From Rubrivivax sp. (GTDB taxonomy: Bacteria; Pseudomonadota; Gammaproteobacteria; Burkholderiales; Burkholderiaceae_C): 46,307 nt of DNA. Below the pieces are notes generated by a model. That model saw nothing but the letters and a program-made list of their open reading frames with translations. It made no database searches and was not told the origin of the DNA. This document shows positions 8,062-16,932 of the stretch, piece after piece; position 1 is the stretch's first letter; each line of letters starts with the position of its first letter. The stretch spans positions 1 to 46,307 of the forward strand of contig JAJTDE010000030.1 in the NCBI GenBank assembly GCA_021298085.1, written 5' to 3'. A program made the position numbers and the translations under genes.

Positions 8062-8529
8062 TCACGCAAAGAAGAGTCGGCTGATGGTGTCCACCACACA
8101 GCCGGGGCGTTCGGCGCCGTCGATCTCCACCGTCACCCGGATGGTGACCTGCACACCGCCGCCCTGGATGGCCTCGGCCGCCAGCACATGGCCGCGGCCG
8201 CGGATGCGCGCGCCAACCTTGACAGGGGCCGGAAACCTGACCTTGTCGCAGCCATAGTTGATGCCCACCGACAGCCGCTCATACCGCAGCAACTGCGGCA
8301 GGAAGAAGCTGGCCAGCGACTGGGTGAGGTAGCCGTGCGCCACACAGGCGCCGAAGGGGCCGGCAGCGGCCCGCACGGGGTCGACGTGGATCCATTGATG
8401 GTCACCCGTCGCGGCGGCGAACTGGTCGATGCGGTCCTGGGTCATGGTCAGCCAGTCGGTGGCGCCCAGGTCCTGACCGACAGCGCCAAGAACCGCCGCA
8501 GCGGAGTCGAAGAGGGTACGGTCTGTCAT
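8062..8529 (-). CDS. MaoC-like (R)-specific enoyl-CoA hydratase
   Basis: Single hot-dog-fold hydratase of 155 residues. The hydratase-2 active-site motif is intact in FAAATGDHQWIHVDP, giving Asp43 and His48. ATG 8529 overlaps the ipdF stop (ATGA, 8526-8529), so the two are translationally coupled. It probably hydrates an enoyl-CoA of the ring C/D pathway whose hydroxy product is then oxidised by an SDR; IpdF is the immediate neighbour. It could also partner the DUF35-MaoC protein at 35516, as ChsH1 partners ChsH2 in actinobacteria, though the genes are far apart. Confidence 0.85.
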   Translation of the reverse strand: MTDRTLFDSAAAVLGAVGQDLGATDWLTMTQDRIDQFAAATGDHQWIHVDPVRAAAGPFGACVAHGYLTQSLASFFLPQLLRYERLSVGINYGCDKVRFPAPVKVGARIRGRGHVLAAEAIQGGGVQVTIRVTVEIDGAERPGCVVDTISRLFFA

Positions 8530-9317
8530 GCGCGCTGCGAGCTCACCGAGACCACCTCGCCGGTCATGTAGCTGGAGTAGTCGCTGGCCAGGAAGACCAT
8601 CACGTTGGCCACCTCCCAGGGCTCGGCGCCACGGCCAAAGGCCTCCTTGGCGGCCAGGGCGTCGAGCAGCTCCTCGGAGGCCGACTTCTTCAGGAAGGCG
8701 TGGATGGCGATGGACGGCGCCACGGCGTTGATGCGGATGCCGTCGTCGGCCGCCTCCAGCGCAGCGCAGCGCGTGAGCGCCATCACACCCGCCTTGGCCG
8801 CGGCGTAGTGCGCCTGCTCGGTCTGGGCCCGCCAGCCCAGCACCGACGCGTTGTTGATGATCACCCCCCGGCCGCGTGGCCGCATCACCCGCAAGGCCGC
8901 ACGGGTCATGCGGAAGGTGCCCGTCAGCGTGACATCGATGACCCGGTGCCACTCGTCGTCGGTCATGTCGATGACGCGCCGGCTGGTGCCCAGGCCCGCG
9001 TTGTTGATCAGCACGTCGACCCCACCCAGCAAGGTTTCGGCCGCCGTCACGAGGCCATCCACCTGGTCCTGGCGGCTGACATCACACAGCTGCCCATAGA
9101 CGGCCTGCAGACCGGTCTCTCGCTGCAAGGCCGTCACCGCTTCGCCCAGGCGTCGCTCGTGCACGTCGGAGATCATCAGCGCGCGGCACCCCTCCTCGGC
9201 GGCCCGCCGGGCTGCCGCAAAGCCGATGCCGGCGCCGGCCGCGGCGGTGACAAGCACCGAGCGTCCCTTCAGCAGGCCGTGGGGTGGAACGTAATCGGGC
9301 GGGGGTTTCAGGGCCAT
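8526..9317 (-). CDS. ipdF: IpdF-like SDR, hydroxy-indanone-propenoyl-CoA dehydrogenase
   Basis: Short-chain dehydrogenase of 263 residues that closely follows the remembered sequence of M. tuberculosis Rv3559c (IpdF). Shared stretches include LLKGRSVLVTAAAGAGIG, the SDVHERRLGEAV segment, VIINNASVLGWRAQ and AFGRGAEPWEVANV. The nucleotide motif is VTAAAGAGIG rather than TGxxxGxG, as in IpdF. Catalytic residues are Ser158, Tyr171 and Lys175. In the known pathway IpdF oxidises the 5-hydroxyl of the HIP-derived CoA ester during C/D-ring degradation. It lies 51 bases after fadE30, as expected of the ipdF-fadE30 neighbours in actinobacteria. Confidence 0.9.
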   Translation of the reverse strand: MALKPPPDYVPPHGLLKGRSVLVTAAAGAGIGFAAARRAAEEGCRALMISDVHERRLGEAVTALQRETGLQAVYGQLCDVSRQDQVDGLVTAAETLLGGVDVLINNAGLGTSRRVIDMTDDEWHRVIDVTLTGTFRMTRAALRVMRPRGRGVIINNASVLGWRAQTEQAHYAAAKAGVMALTRCAALEAADDGIRINAVAPSIAIHAFLKKSASEELLDALAAKEAFGRGAEPWEVANVMVFLASDYSSYMTGEVVSVSSQRA

Positions 9318-9368
9318 GGTGAGGTCTCGCGGTCGGTGGGATGTGGGCAGCTCACGGGGAATGCGCCG

Positions 9369-10550
9369 TCAGCGCGGCAGGCCGAGCCCACGCTCGGCAA
9401 TCAGGTTGAGCTGAATCTCGTTGGTCCCGGCGTAGATGGTGTCGGCGCGGCTCTCCAGCCACAGGCGCTGCAGCAGCCCCACATCGGGGTCGCCCGGTGG
9501 CATCGGCGTGCCGGCACCCAGCACGTCCATCGCCAGCACGCCCAGCTCGCGACGCCAGTTCGACCAGGCGTACTTGGACACCATGGCCGGCGGGCCCGCG
9601 GCGGATGCATCGTCACCCAACACACGCCAGGCGTGGTGTCGCAAGGTCTGCAGGCCCAACACCGCATGGGCCAGGCGTTGCCGCAACACGGCGTCGCTGG
9701 ACGCGCCACTGCGCCGCGCCATGGCGATCACGGCCTCCAGCTCCTGGCGAAAGTGCGCCTGCTGCCCGAGCGTGGAGGCGCCACGCTCATGGCCCAGCAG
9801 CGCCATGGCCACCTTCCAGCCGTCGCCCACCGGGCCCAGGTGCAGCGAGGCCTCGGTGCGCGCACCGTCCAGGAACACCTCATTGAACTCGGCGCCGCCG
9901 GTGATCTGGCGAATCGGGCGCACCTCGATGCCGGCCTGTCGCAGCGGCACCAGCAACAGGCTCAGCCCCTGGTGACGCTGTGACCCTGGCTGGGTGCGGG
10001 CCAGCACAAAGATCCAGTCGGCCACGTGGGCCCAGGATGTCCAGACCTTCTGGCCATGGATCACCCACTGGCCAGCGGCCTCGTCGAGCTGGGCACGCGT
10101 GCGCACCGCGGCCAGGTCGGAACCGGCGCCAGGTTCCGAGTAGCCCTGGGCCCAGAACTCTCGGGCCTCGCGAATGCCGGGCAGGAAACGCTGCTGCTGC
10201 GCGGCATCGCCATGGTCGATGAGCGTGGGGGCCAGCAGCTGCTCGCCGATGTGGCCCAGGCGCGCCGGCCCGCCCAGGCGGGCATACGCTTCGTGGAAGA
10301 CCATCTGGCGCTGGATGCTCCAGCCCTGGCCGCCATGGCTCACCGGCCAGCCCAGCGCCGTCCAGCCGCCTTGGGCGAGGCATTGCTCCCAGCGACGCGC
10401 CAGGGCGGCGTCAAAGCGGGGGTCACCCGGCCCCTTGCAGCCGCGCAAGGCCTCGAACTCGCCCCGCAGGTGCTGCTGCATCCAGGCGGCCAGACGCTCG
10501 CCCAGTGTCGAGTCGCCGTCAGCGGCGCTGTGACGGTCAGGCCGCGTCAT
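9369..10550 (-). CDS. fadE30: Acyl-CoA dehydrogenase, FadE30-like
   Basis: FAD-dependent acyl-CoA dehydrogenase of 393 residues. Long segments match remembered M. tuberculosis FadE30: LRGEFEALRG near the N-terminus, WAQGYSEPGAGSDLA, NGQKVWTS-like HGQKVWTSWAH, GSQRHQGLS, TGGAEFNEVF and HERGASTLGQQ. The C-terminus carries the adenine-binding YAGTNEIQLN. FadE30 acts on HIP-CoA (the CoA ester of the C/D-ring propanoate) to start removal of the propionyl side chain. ATG 10550 overlaps the stop of the next dehydrogenase gene (ATGA), suggesting co-translation and possibly a heteromeric enzyme. Confidence 0.88.
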   Translation of the reverse strand: MTRPDRHSAADGDSTLGERLAAWMQQHLRGEFEALRGCKGPGDPRFDAALARRWEQCLAQGGWTALGWPVSHGGQGWSIQRQMVFHEAYARLGGPARLGHIGEQLLAPTLIDHGDAAQQQRFLPGIREAREFWAQGYSEPGAGSDLAAVRTRAQLDEAAGQWVIHGQKVWTSWAHVADWIFVLARTQPGSQRHQGLSLLLVPLRQAGIEVRPIRQITGGAEFNEVFLDGARTEASLHLGPVGDGWKVAMALLGHERGASTLGQQAHFRQELEAVIAMARRSGASSDAVLRQRLAHAVLGLQTLRHHAWRVLGDDASAAGPPAMVSKYAWSNWRRELGVLAMDVLGAGTPMPPGDPDVGLLQRLWLESRADTIYAGTNEIQLNLIAERGLGLPR

Positions 10551-11665
10551 GCCGTCGTCCACCGGCCCGGGTGATCCAGCCACTGTGCGGCCACCCGCTC
10601 CAGCCAGACCGAAGGCAGGCCCAGCCAGTGCCGGTTGGCCTGGGCACGACGCAGGTAGAGGTGGGCGTCGCACTCCCAGGTGTAGCCCATGCCACCATGC
10701 AGCTGAATGGTCTCCTGCGTGGCCATCGCCGCGGCCTCGTGTGCGGCCACCAAGGCTTGTGCGGCGGCCTGCTCCAGGTCATGCGCCGTGGGGCGCGCGT
10801 CGGCCAGGGCGGCGGCGCCGCGCACGGCCGACCGGGCCAGCTCGATGGCCACCAGCATCTGCGCGCAACGGTGTTTCACCGCCTGGAAACCCGCCACCGG
10901 ACGGCCGAACTGTTCACGCTGCAGGGTATGCGCACAGCTGAGCGCCAGACACTGGCTGGCCACCCCCACCTGTTCGGCCGCCAGCGCGATGGCCCCGTGC
11001 AGCAGGGCCGCCTGCAGCGCCTGCTCGGCCGCCGCACCCCGGGCCACACAGGCGCCATCGGCCATCCAGGCGCCTTGGGCCACCACATCGGCCGCGCGAC
11101 GTGTCGCGTCCACGCCCTCACGCGGTACTGCGTGCAGCCCCGCCGTGTCGCGTGGCACCCGCAGCAGCAGGGTCTCACCGGCGTGCACGGGCAGCAGCCA
11201 ATGGTCGGCCAGGTGGGCCGAGGGCACAACCGGCCAGACGCCATCCAGACGCCAGCCCGGCCTGCCATCGCGACAGGCTGGCTGCGCAGCCACCACGCTG
11301 AAGCTCAGGGCCACGACACAGCGGCCGTGGCTGATGTCGGCCAGCAGATCCAACGCCGCGCTGCCGTGGCGCAGCGCCGTCGCCGCGATGACCGCCGTTG
11401 GCAGGTAGGGCACGCAGGCCAGGTGAGCGCCCATCGCCTCGAGCACCGGAACCGCGTCCAGCCAGCCCAAACCCTGTCCGCCGGACTCAGGCGCGGTCAA
11501 CAGACCGCACCAGCCCTGTTCGCCCAGCTGCTGCCACAAGGCCGCATCGTGGCCATCGGGGGTGTGCATCACGGCCCGGGTGTGCGCGCCCGAGCAATGC
11601 CCCGCCAGCAGCGCGCAGGCACTGTCGGCGATCAGCCGCTGATCGTCGGTGAGAGCCAGTTGCAT
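10547..11665 (-). CDS. Acyl-CoA dehydrogenase, short partner-type subunit
   Basis: Acyl-CoA dehydrogenase-fold protein of 372 residues. The N-terminal third is divergent, the C-terminal helical domain is clear: REQFGRPVAGFQAVKHR, then HGGMGYTWECDAHLYLRRA. The GTNEIQ motif found in the coupled partner (9369-10550) is absent, as in the smaller subunits of the alpha2beta2 FadE enzymes of steroid degraders. The middle region is rich in Ala/Leu with few conserved flavin contacts, so it may depend on its partner for FAD binding. Its start at 11665 is 34 bases after the SDR stop. Confidence 0.82.
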   Translation of the reverse strand: MQLALTDDQRLIADSACALLAGHCSGAHTRAVMHTPDGHDAALWQQLGEQGWCGLLTAPESGGQGLGWLDAVPVLEAMGAHLACVPYLPTAVIAATALRHGSAALDLLADISHGRCVVALSFSVVAAQPACRDGRPGWRLDGVWPVVPSAHLADHWLLPVHAGETLLLRVPRDTAGLHAVPREGVDATRRAADVVAQGAWMADGACVARGAAAEQALQAALLHGAIALAAEQVGVASQCLALSCAHTLQREQFGRPVAGFQAVKHRCAQMLVAIELARSAVRGAAALADARPTAHDLEQAAAQALVAAHEAAAMATQETIQLHGGMGYTWECDAHLYLRRAQANRHWLGLPSVWLERVAAQWLDHPGRWTTA

Positions 11666-11699
11666 GGGTGTGCCCGACGCCCGTTCAACGGTCGGACCA

Positions 11700-12578
11700 T
11701 CAGGTACCGTAGACCTTCTGCGGCGGCACGGCGTCGTCGAGCAGCTGGCCCACCACCGCCGTCAGCTCCGACGGCACCCAGCGAGCGCCCTTGTCGATGA
11801 CGGCGCCGGTGCGCCATCCATCCGCCACCGACAGCTCACCGCCACGGCTCTCGAAGCAGCGACCCGTGACACCGTCGGACAAGGGGCTTCCCAGCCACAC
11901 CACCAGCGAGGCGACATTCATCGGGTCCCAGACATCAAAGCCCGAGTCGGGCTTCCTGACGAGTTCGGGCATCGCCCCTTCGGTCATCGCGGTGCGCGCG
12001 GCCGGTGCCAGGCAGTTCACGGTGATGCCATAACGCGCCAGTTCCGCGGCCTGCACCAGGGTCAGGCCGGCGATGCCGGCCTTCGCCGCCGCATAGTTGC
12101 TCTGCCCGATGGAGCCCTGCAGCCCGGCACCCGAGCTCGTGTTGATGATGCGGGGGTGGTCCACCGGCATGCCGGCCTTGCGGGCGTCGCGCCAGCGGCG
12201 GCCGAGCACATTGGCCAGGCAGTAGTGGCCCTTGAGGTGCACGCGCATCACGGTGTCCCAGTCGTCCTCGGTCAGGGACAGGAACATGCGGTCGCGCAGG
12301 ACACCCGCGTTGTTGACCAGGACATGCACTTCACCAAAGGCCGCGACGGCGGCGTCCACGATCGCCTGCGCACCGGCCAGCGTGGTGATGTCGCCGCTGT
12401 TGGCCAGGCCTTGGCCGCCCGCGGCCAGCACCTCATCCACGACGTCCTGGGCAGCCTCGGCGCGGATGTCGTTCACCACCACCTTGGCCCCTTCAGCCGC
12501 AAAGGCGAGCGCGTAGGCGCGGCCCAGGCCGCCGCCGGCGCCGGTGATGAGGATGGTTCGGTCTGTGCAGATCGGCAT
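11700..12578 (-). CDS. SDR, 3-hydroxyacyl-CoA/17-hydroxy dehydrogenase type (Rv3548c/Hsd4-like)
   Basis: Classical SDR of 292 residues. The Rossmann motif is ITGAGGGLGRAYA, then NNAGVLRDRMF, the Ser segment INTSSGAGLQGSIGQ and catalytic Tyr162/Lys166 (NYAAAKAG). The NNAGVLRDRM and GLQGS signatures are shared with the N-terminal domain of peroxisomal multifunctional enzyme 2 and with actinobacterial steroid-cluster SDRs such as Rv3548c and Hsd4A. It probably oxidises a beta-hydroxyacyl-CoA during side-chain or ring-fragment beta-oxidation. ATG 12578 was chosen over an ATG twelve codons upstream in weak sequence. Confidence 0.82.
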   Translation of the reverse strand: MPICTDRTILITGAGGGLGRAYALAFAAEGAKVVVNDIRAEAAQDVVDEVLAAGGQGLANSGDITTLAGAQAIVDAAVAAFGEVHVLVNNAGVLRDRMFLSLTEDDWDTVMRVHLKGHYCLANVLGRRWRDARKAGMPVDHPRIINTSSGAGLQGSIGQSNYAAAKAGIAGLTLVQAAELARYGITVNCLAPAARTAMTEGAMPELVRKPDSGFDVWDPMNVASLVVWLGSPLSDGVTGRCFESRGGELSVADGWRTGAVIDKGARWVPSELTAVVGQLLDDAVPPQKVYGT

Positions 12579-12629
12579 GGTGGGTTGGCAGTGGGGGGCG
12601 GCGGCAGCAGGCACGCGGCCCGTTGCGGG

Positions 12630-13493
12630 TCAGGCGGGTCGGAAGAAGGGGGCGTCGCCCATCACCGTGGCGCGATGCATCACGCGCCGCGCAGGCAGGT
12701 AGTCGGACGTGGCGTAGTGCTGGGTCAGGCGGTTGTCCCAGAAGGCCACGTCACCCAGCTTCCAGCGCCACCGCACGGTGAATTCGGGCTTGCTGACATG
12801 GGCAAAGAGCTGCTTCAGCACCGCGTCGCTCTCGCTGGGGTGCAGCTCGACGATGCGGGTGGTGAAGCCGTCGTTCACGAACAGTCCCTGGTGACCACTC
12901 ACGGGGTGCGTGCGCACCACTGGATGAAGTCGCGGCGGATGATCGGCCCGTGCCTTGTCCCAGCGCAGCTTTTCCTCAGGCGTTCGGGCAAAGCGCCAGG
13001 CCGGAAAACTCTTGAGGATGTCATGCTCCGCGTGCAGGCCGGCCAGCATCCGTTTCCAGGGGTCGGACAAGGCATTCCAGGCCGCCACACCGCTGGCCCA
13101 CAAGGTGTCGCCGCCACTGGGAGGCAACTGCTTGGCCGCCAGCAGGGCGCCCATGGCCGGCTCCGCCAGAAACGTGACGTCGGTGTGCCAGTTGTCGTTG
13201 TCGGGCGGGTTGTCCAGGCTGGTGTCCAGGATGATGATCTCCGGAACGTCGGCCACGTGCGGGTAGATCGGGTGGATGTGCAGCGGCCCGAAGCGCGCGG
13301 CCACCGCACGCTGGCTGGCCGGGCTCAGGTCCTGGCCCTCAAAGAACAGCACGTGGTGCCTGAGCAGCGCAGCCAGCACGGCGTCGCGCTGGGCGTCTGA
13401 CAGCCCGTCCTTCAGCTGGAGCCCGCTGACGCGGGCGCCGATGGCCGGGTTGAGCGGCTCGATGGTCATCGACGGGGTCACGGTGTGCGTCAT
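12630..13493 (-). CDS. TauD/TfdA-family Fe(II)/2-oxoglutarate dioxygenase
   Basis: Non-haem iron dioxygenase of 287 residues. The facial triad is visible: His103 and Asp105 in NWHTDVTF and the distal His259 in DNRLTQHYA; the 2-oxoglutarate-binding Arg lies in RRVMHRAT near the C-terminus. The family hydroxylates small sulfonates, sulfates or herbicide ethers (TauD, AtsK, TfdA). It sits in the middle of the steroid operon between an SDR and a thiolase, nine bases downstream of the latter, so it should be co-expressed with C/D-ring genes. It could act on taurine from conjugated bile acids, on an alkyl/steroid sulfate, or on a pathway intermediate; the sequence does not decide. Confidence 0.85.
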   Translation of the reverse strand: MTHTVTPSMTIEPLNPAIGARVSGLQLKDGLSDAQRDAVLAALLRHHVLFFEGQDLSPASQRAVAARFGPLHIHPIYPHVADVPEIIILDTSLDNPPDNDNWHTDVTFLAEPAMGALLAAKQLPPSGGDTLWASGVAAWNALSDPWKRMLAGLHAEHDILKSFPAWRFARTPEEKLRWDKARADHPPRLHPVVRTHPVSGHQGLFVNDGFTTRIVELHPSESDAVLKQLFAHVSKPEFTVRWRWKLGDVAFWDNRLTQHYATSDYLPARRVMHRATVMGDAPFFRPA

Positions 13494-13502
13494 CCTCGGG
13501 GC

Positions 13503-14654
13503 CTACAGTCTTTCCACGATGGTGACATTGGCTTGTCCACCACCCTCACACATGGTTTGAAGTCCATAGCGCCCACCGCTGTGTTCCAGTTCATGCAGCA
13601 GGGTGGTCATCAGCCGGGCGCCGCTGGCACCCAGGGGGTGGCCGAGTGCGATGGCACCGCCGTTGACGTTGGTGCGTTCGTGCGGGTACCCCGTTTCCTT
13701 CAACCAGGCCATGGCCACGCTGGCAAAGGCCTCGTTGATCTCGACACGGTCGATGTCCTCGAGGGCCATGCCCGCCTTCTTCAAGGCATGCACGGTGGCC
13801 GGGATGGGTGCGGTCAGGTGCCAGATGGGGTCGTCGGCGCGCACGCTGATGTGATGGATGCGGGCGCGTGGCGTGAGCCGGTAGCGATGCAGTGCGGTGG
13901 CGGAGACCACCAGCACGGCCGCGGCCGCGTCACCGGTGCTGCTGGAGACGGCGGCCGTGATGGCGGGATAGGCGGGATCCACGGGCTGCAGGCTCGCCAT
14001 CTTCTCGAGGGTGCTCTCACGTGCGGTCTCGTCACGGTGGAAATCCCCGACCGGGATGATCTCCCGGTCAAAGTGCCCCCGCGCGATGGCGCGCAACGCG
14101 CGGTCATGGCTCTCCTTGGCAAAGGCTTCCATGGCCTCACGCGTCAGGCCCCAGTGGTCGGCAATGCGCTGAGCCGCGTAGAACTGGTTGACGGGCGCAT
14201 CGCCAAAGCGGGCCTGCCAACCCAGGCTCTGGGCAAAGGGCGTGCTGAACCCCAGTGGCTGGCCTGCCAGCATCGCCGAGCCGATGGGGATGCTGCTCAT
14301 CGTCTGCACACCGCCGGCGATCACCACATCCTGGGTACCGCTCATGACCGCCTGCGCCGCGAAGTGGATGGCCTGCTGGGAACTGCCGCACTGGCGGTCC
14401 ACGGTGGTGCCGGGCACGTTGAGCGGCAAGCCCGCCGCCAGCCAGGCCGTGCGCGCGATGTCACCGGCCAGTGAGCCGATGGTGTCCACACAGCCGAAGA
14501 TCACGTCGTCATAGTCGGCCGCGGGGATGTCGTTGCGCTCCACCAGGGTGCGCAGCACGTGGGCACCCAGGTCGGCGCCATGCACATGGGCCAGGGAACC
14601 CTTGCGCTTGCCCGTGGGCGTGCGCAAGGCATCGACGATGAAGGCTTCTGCCAT
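13503..14654 (-). CDS. Thiolase, FadA5-like (steroid side-chain or ring-fragment)
   Basis: Thiolase of 383 residues with Cys89 (DRQCGSSQQA), NEAFAS, His339 (GHPLGASGAR) and Cys369 (TMCEGGGQA). Features recalled from M. tuberculosis FadA5, the thiolase of cholesterol side-chain degradation, are present: the CGSxQQA nucleophile motif, TPRARI, and the [22 protein letters not shown] region with close spacing. One oddity: the segment usually reading SDGAAAVL is STGDAAAAVL here. ATG 14654 (MAEAFIVDALR) was chosen over a start twelve codons upstream. It lies 23 bases after a pair of acyl-CoA dehydrogenases, and is a better side-chain candidate than the FadA6-like gene at 6832. Confidence 0.83.
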   Translation of the reverse strand: MAEAFIVDALRTPTGKRKGSLAHVHGADLGAHVLRTLVERNDIPAADYDDVIFGCVDTIGSLAGDIARTAWLAAGLPLNVPGTTVDRQCGSSQQAIHFAAQAVMSGTQDVVIAGGVQTMSSIPIGSAMLAGQPLGFSTPFAQSLGWQARFGDAPVNQFYAAQRIADHWGLTREAMEAFAKESHDRALRAIARGHFDREIIPVGDFHRDETARESTLEKMASLQPVDPAYPAITAAVSSSTGDAAAAVLVVSATALHRYRLTPRARIHHISVRADDPIWHLTAPIPATVHALKKAGMALEDIDRVEINEAFASVAMAWLKETGYPHERTNVNGGAIALGHPLGASGARLMTTLLHELEHSGGRYGLQTMCEGGGQANVTIVERL

Positions 14655-14677
14655 GGTGTGTGTTCCTGAGCCCGCCC

Positions 14678-15751
14678 TCAGCAGGGCCATGTGGCCGCGG
14701 GTCCCAGCGGCGCCGTGGGGTTGAACAGGGCGTCGGCCAGCCGGCTCTTGTGGAAGGCACGGTCACCCCATGCGGCGTCCAGCACCCATGCCCGTTTCAT
14801 GAACATCTGCAAGTCCACTTCCCAGGTGTAGCCCATGGCGCCGTGCACCTGGATGCCCTTGCGTCCGGCCTGCCACGCAGCGTCGCCGCAGACCAGCTTG
14901 GCGTGTGACACCAGGGCACTGGCCAGAGGGTCGCCACTGGCGAGCGCCGCTGCCGCGCGGTACAGCACCGGCTTGGCAAACTCGATGCGCGTGGCGACTT
15001 CGGCCAGGTGGTGCTTGACGGCCTGGAAGCTGCCGATGGGCTTGCCAAACTGACGACGCTGCGAGGCGTAGTCGACCGACAAGTCCAGCATGCGCTGGGC
15101 CAGGCCGACCAACTGCCCGGCGGCATTCAGGGCGCCGCGGTCCAGTGCCTCGTCCCAGGCCTGCTGGGCGGCCTCGCCCGACAGGAAGGCGCTGTCCTGC
15201 GACGGCGACCACTCGACGGTGGACAGCCGCCGCGACGCGTCGATGCTGGCCTGCGGCGTCAGACGCAACGACGGCGCGCCCACGGCATGCAACTGAAACT
15301 CGCCCGCCGGCGTGCGGCACGCCATCAGGAGCAGGTCCGCCAGATGGGCATCGGCCACCCATGGGTTGACACCGTGCCCCACCGCCAGGCGCGCGCTGCC
15401 GTCCACCACCCGCGGCAGCCACTGGGCGCGCAGGGGATGGCCGGCGGGCAACCGGGCCAGAACGCCCACCGCGACATAGGCGGTGTCGGCCAGGGAATCA
15501 GGAATGGCGTAGTAGCCCAGCTCCTGGGTCATCAAGGCCCAGTCGACATCGCCCAGGCCCAGGCCACCGTCGGGCTCCGGCACCGACAGTGCTGTCAGGC
15601 CCTGCCCCGCCATCTTGGCGCGCAGGCTGGCCGAGCGGCCGGAATCGGTCTCCCAGATCTCGCGCAGCAGTTCGGGGGCGGCTTCCGTCATCAGAAAGCG
15701 GCTGACGCCGTCGCGCAGTGCGAGCTGGTCTTCGGTGAAGGTGAAGTCCAT
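14678..15751 (-). CDS. Acyl-CoA dehydrogenase, short partner-type subunit
   Basis: Acyl-CoA dehydrogenase-fold protein of 357 residues starting MDFTFTEDQLALRDGV. The C-terminal domain shows SQRRQFGKPIGSFQAVKHHLAE and HGAMGYTWEVDLQMFMKRA, while GTNEIQ is missing. It lies five bases downstream of a full-length dehydrogenase gene (15757) that does carry GTNEIQ. This short-plus-long arrangement is that of the FadE28-FadE29 or FadE31-FadE32/33 heterotetramers. The substrate is probably a ring C/D-derived or short side-chain acyl-CoA. Confidence 0.84.
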   Translation of the reverse strand: MDFTFTEDQLALRDGVSRFLMTEAAPELLREIWETDSGRSASLRAKMAGQGLTALSVPEPDGGLGLGDVDWALMTQELGYYAIPDSLADTAYVAVGVLARLPAGHPLRAQWLPRVVDGSARLAVGHGVNPWVADAHLADLLLMACRTPAGEFQLHAVGAPSLRLTPQASIDASRRLSTVEWSPSQDSAFLSGEAAQQAWDEALDRGALNAAGQLVGLAQRMLDLSVDYASQRRQFGKPIGSFQAVKHHLAEVATRIEFAKPVLYRAAAALASGDPLASALVSHAKLVCGDAAWQAGRKGIQVHGAMGYTWEVDLQMFMKRAWVLDAAWGDRAFHKSRLADALFNPTAPLGPAATWPC

Positions 15752-15756
15752 GGGTC

Positions 15757-16923
15757 TCAGCCCTTGGGCAAGCCCAGCATGCGCTCGGCGATGATGTTGC
15801 GCTGGATTTCGTTGGTGCCCGCATAGATGGGACCGGCCTGCGCAAAGAGGAAGCCTTCCAGCCAGTCGTGAACCTCGGGGTCGTCGCGCAGCTCGGCGCG
15901 CGCGCCCAGAATGCGCATGGCCGTCTCGTGCATGTGCAGGTCCAGCTCGCTCCAGAAGAGCTTGTTGGTGCTGGACTCGGCACCCACGGTGGCGCCCTTG
16001 GCGAGACGCCCGACGGTGTGGTAGCTGGCCAGGTTGTAGGCCTCGGCGTCCATCCAGGCCTTCAGAACGGCATCCCGCACGGCGGGGTCGCGGTCTGCGG
16101 TGTCGCGGTGCGCCTGGTAGAGCTGCACCAGGCGCTGCGCCGTGCGCTGGTAGCGGGCCGGTGACCGCAGCAGCAGCCCGCGCTCAAAACCCGCGGTGGC
16201 CATGGCGACATGCCAGCCCTGCCCTTCATCGCCAATGCGGTTGGCGACGGGGACCTGCACGTTGTCGAAGAAGACCTCGGCAAAGGCCTGCTTGCCGTTG
16301 AGGGCCTTGATGGGGCGGATCGTGATGCCGGGGGCATCCAGGGGCACCAGCAGGTAGCTCAGGCCATGGTGGCGGGTGGAGGCCGGGCCGCTGCGGAACA
16401 GCCCGAACAGCCAGTTGGCAAAGAGCGCCCGTGTGGACCAGGTCTTCTGGCCGTTGATCACGTAGCCATCGCCCTCCGCGAGGGAGGTCCGGATGGCCTT
16501 GCTGGTGATGGCCGCCATGTCCGAGCCGGCGTTGGGCTCGCTCCAGCCCTGCGCCCACATGTCGTCACAGCGCGCCATGCGCGGCAGGAAGCGCGCCTTC
16601 TGCTCGTCGGTGCCGAACTCCATCAGCGTCGGGCCCAGCAGCAGGATGCCGTTCTGGTTGACGCGCATCGGCGCATCGGCCCGGTAGTACTCTTCCTCGA
16701 AGATCAGCCATTCGATCAGGTCACAGCCGCGCCCACCCAACGCCTGGGGCCAGGTCACGCTGCTGTAGCCGCCCTCGGCGAGGGTGGCCTCCCATTGGCG
16801 ATGTTCCTCGAAGCCTTCGCGCGTGTCGTAGCTGCGCAGCGGCGTGCCCGGCACATGGGCCTGGAGCCAGCGGCGCACCTCGGCCCGGAAGGCCTGCTGC
16901 TGTGGGGTGAAGCGGAGCTGCAT
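15757..16923 (-). CDS. Acyl-CoA dehydrogenase, long subunit (FadE31-type context)
   Basis: Acyl-CoA dehydrogenase of 388 residues. Visible motifs are WAQGWSEPNAGSDMA (flavin/substrate contact region), VINGQKTWSTRA, a GEGQGW-like DEGQGWHVAM, and C-terminal AGPIYAGTNEIQRNIIAERMLGLP. ATG 16923 follows echA20 by nine bases. With the short subunit at 14678 it probably forms one heteromeric enzyme. In M. tuberculosis the steroid-ring dehydrogenases with this arrangement are FadE31-33, but assignment of the exact orthologue needs a tree. Confidence 0.86.
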   Translation of the reverse strand: MQLRFTPQQQAFRAEVRRWLQAHVPGTPLRSYDTREGFEEHRQWEATLAEGGYSSVTWPQALGGRGCDLIEWLIFEEEYYRADAPMRVNQNGILLLGPTLMEFGTDEQKARFLPRMARCDDMWAQGWSEPNAGSDMAAITSKAIRTSLAEGDGYVINGQKTWSTRALFANWLFGLFRSGPASTRHHGLSYLLVPLDAPGITIRPIKALNGKQAFAEVFFDNVQVPVANRIGDEGQGWHVAMATAGFERGLLLRSPARYQRTAQRLVQLYQAHRDTADRDPAVRDAVLKAWMDAEAYNLASYHTVGRLAKGATVGAESSTNKLFWSELDLHMHETAMRILGARAELRDDPEVHDWLEGFLFAQAGPIYAGTNEIQRNIIAERMLGLPKG

Positions 16924-16932
16924 GCCTTCCTC

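Noticed and set aside
8530..8952. 141-residue extension of the MaoC hydratase
   Set aside because: Out-of-frame reading of ipdF; the domain starts at ATG 8529.
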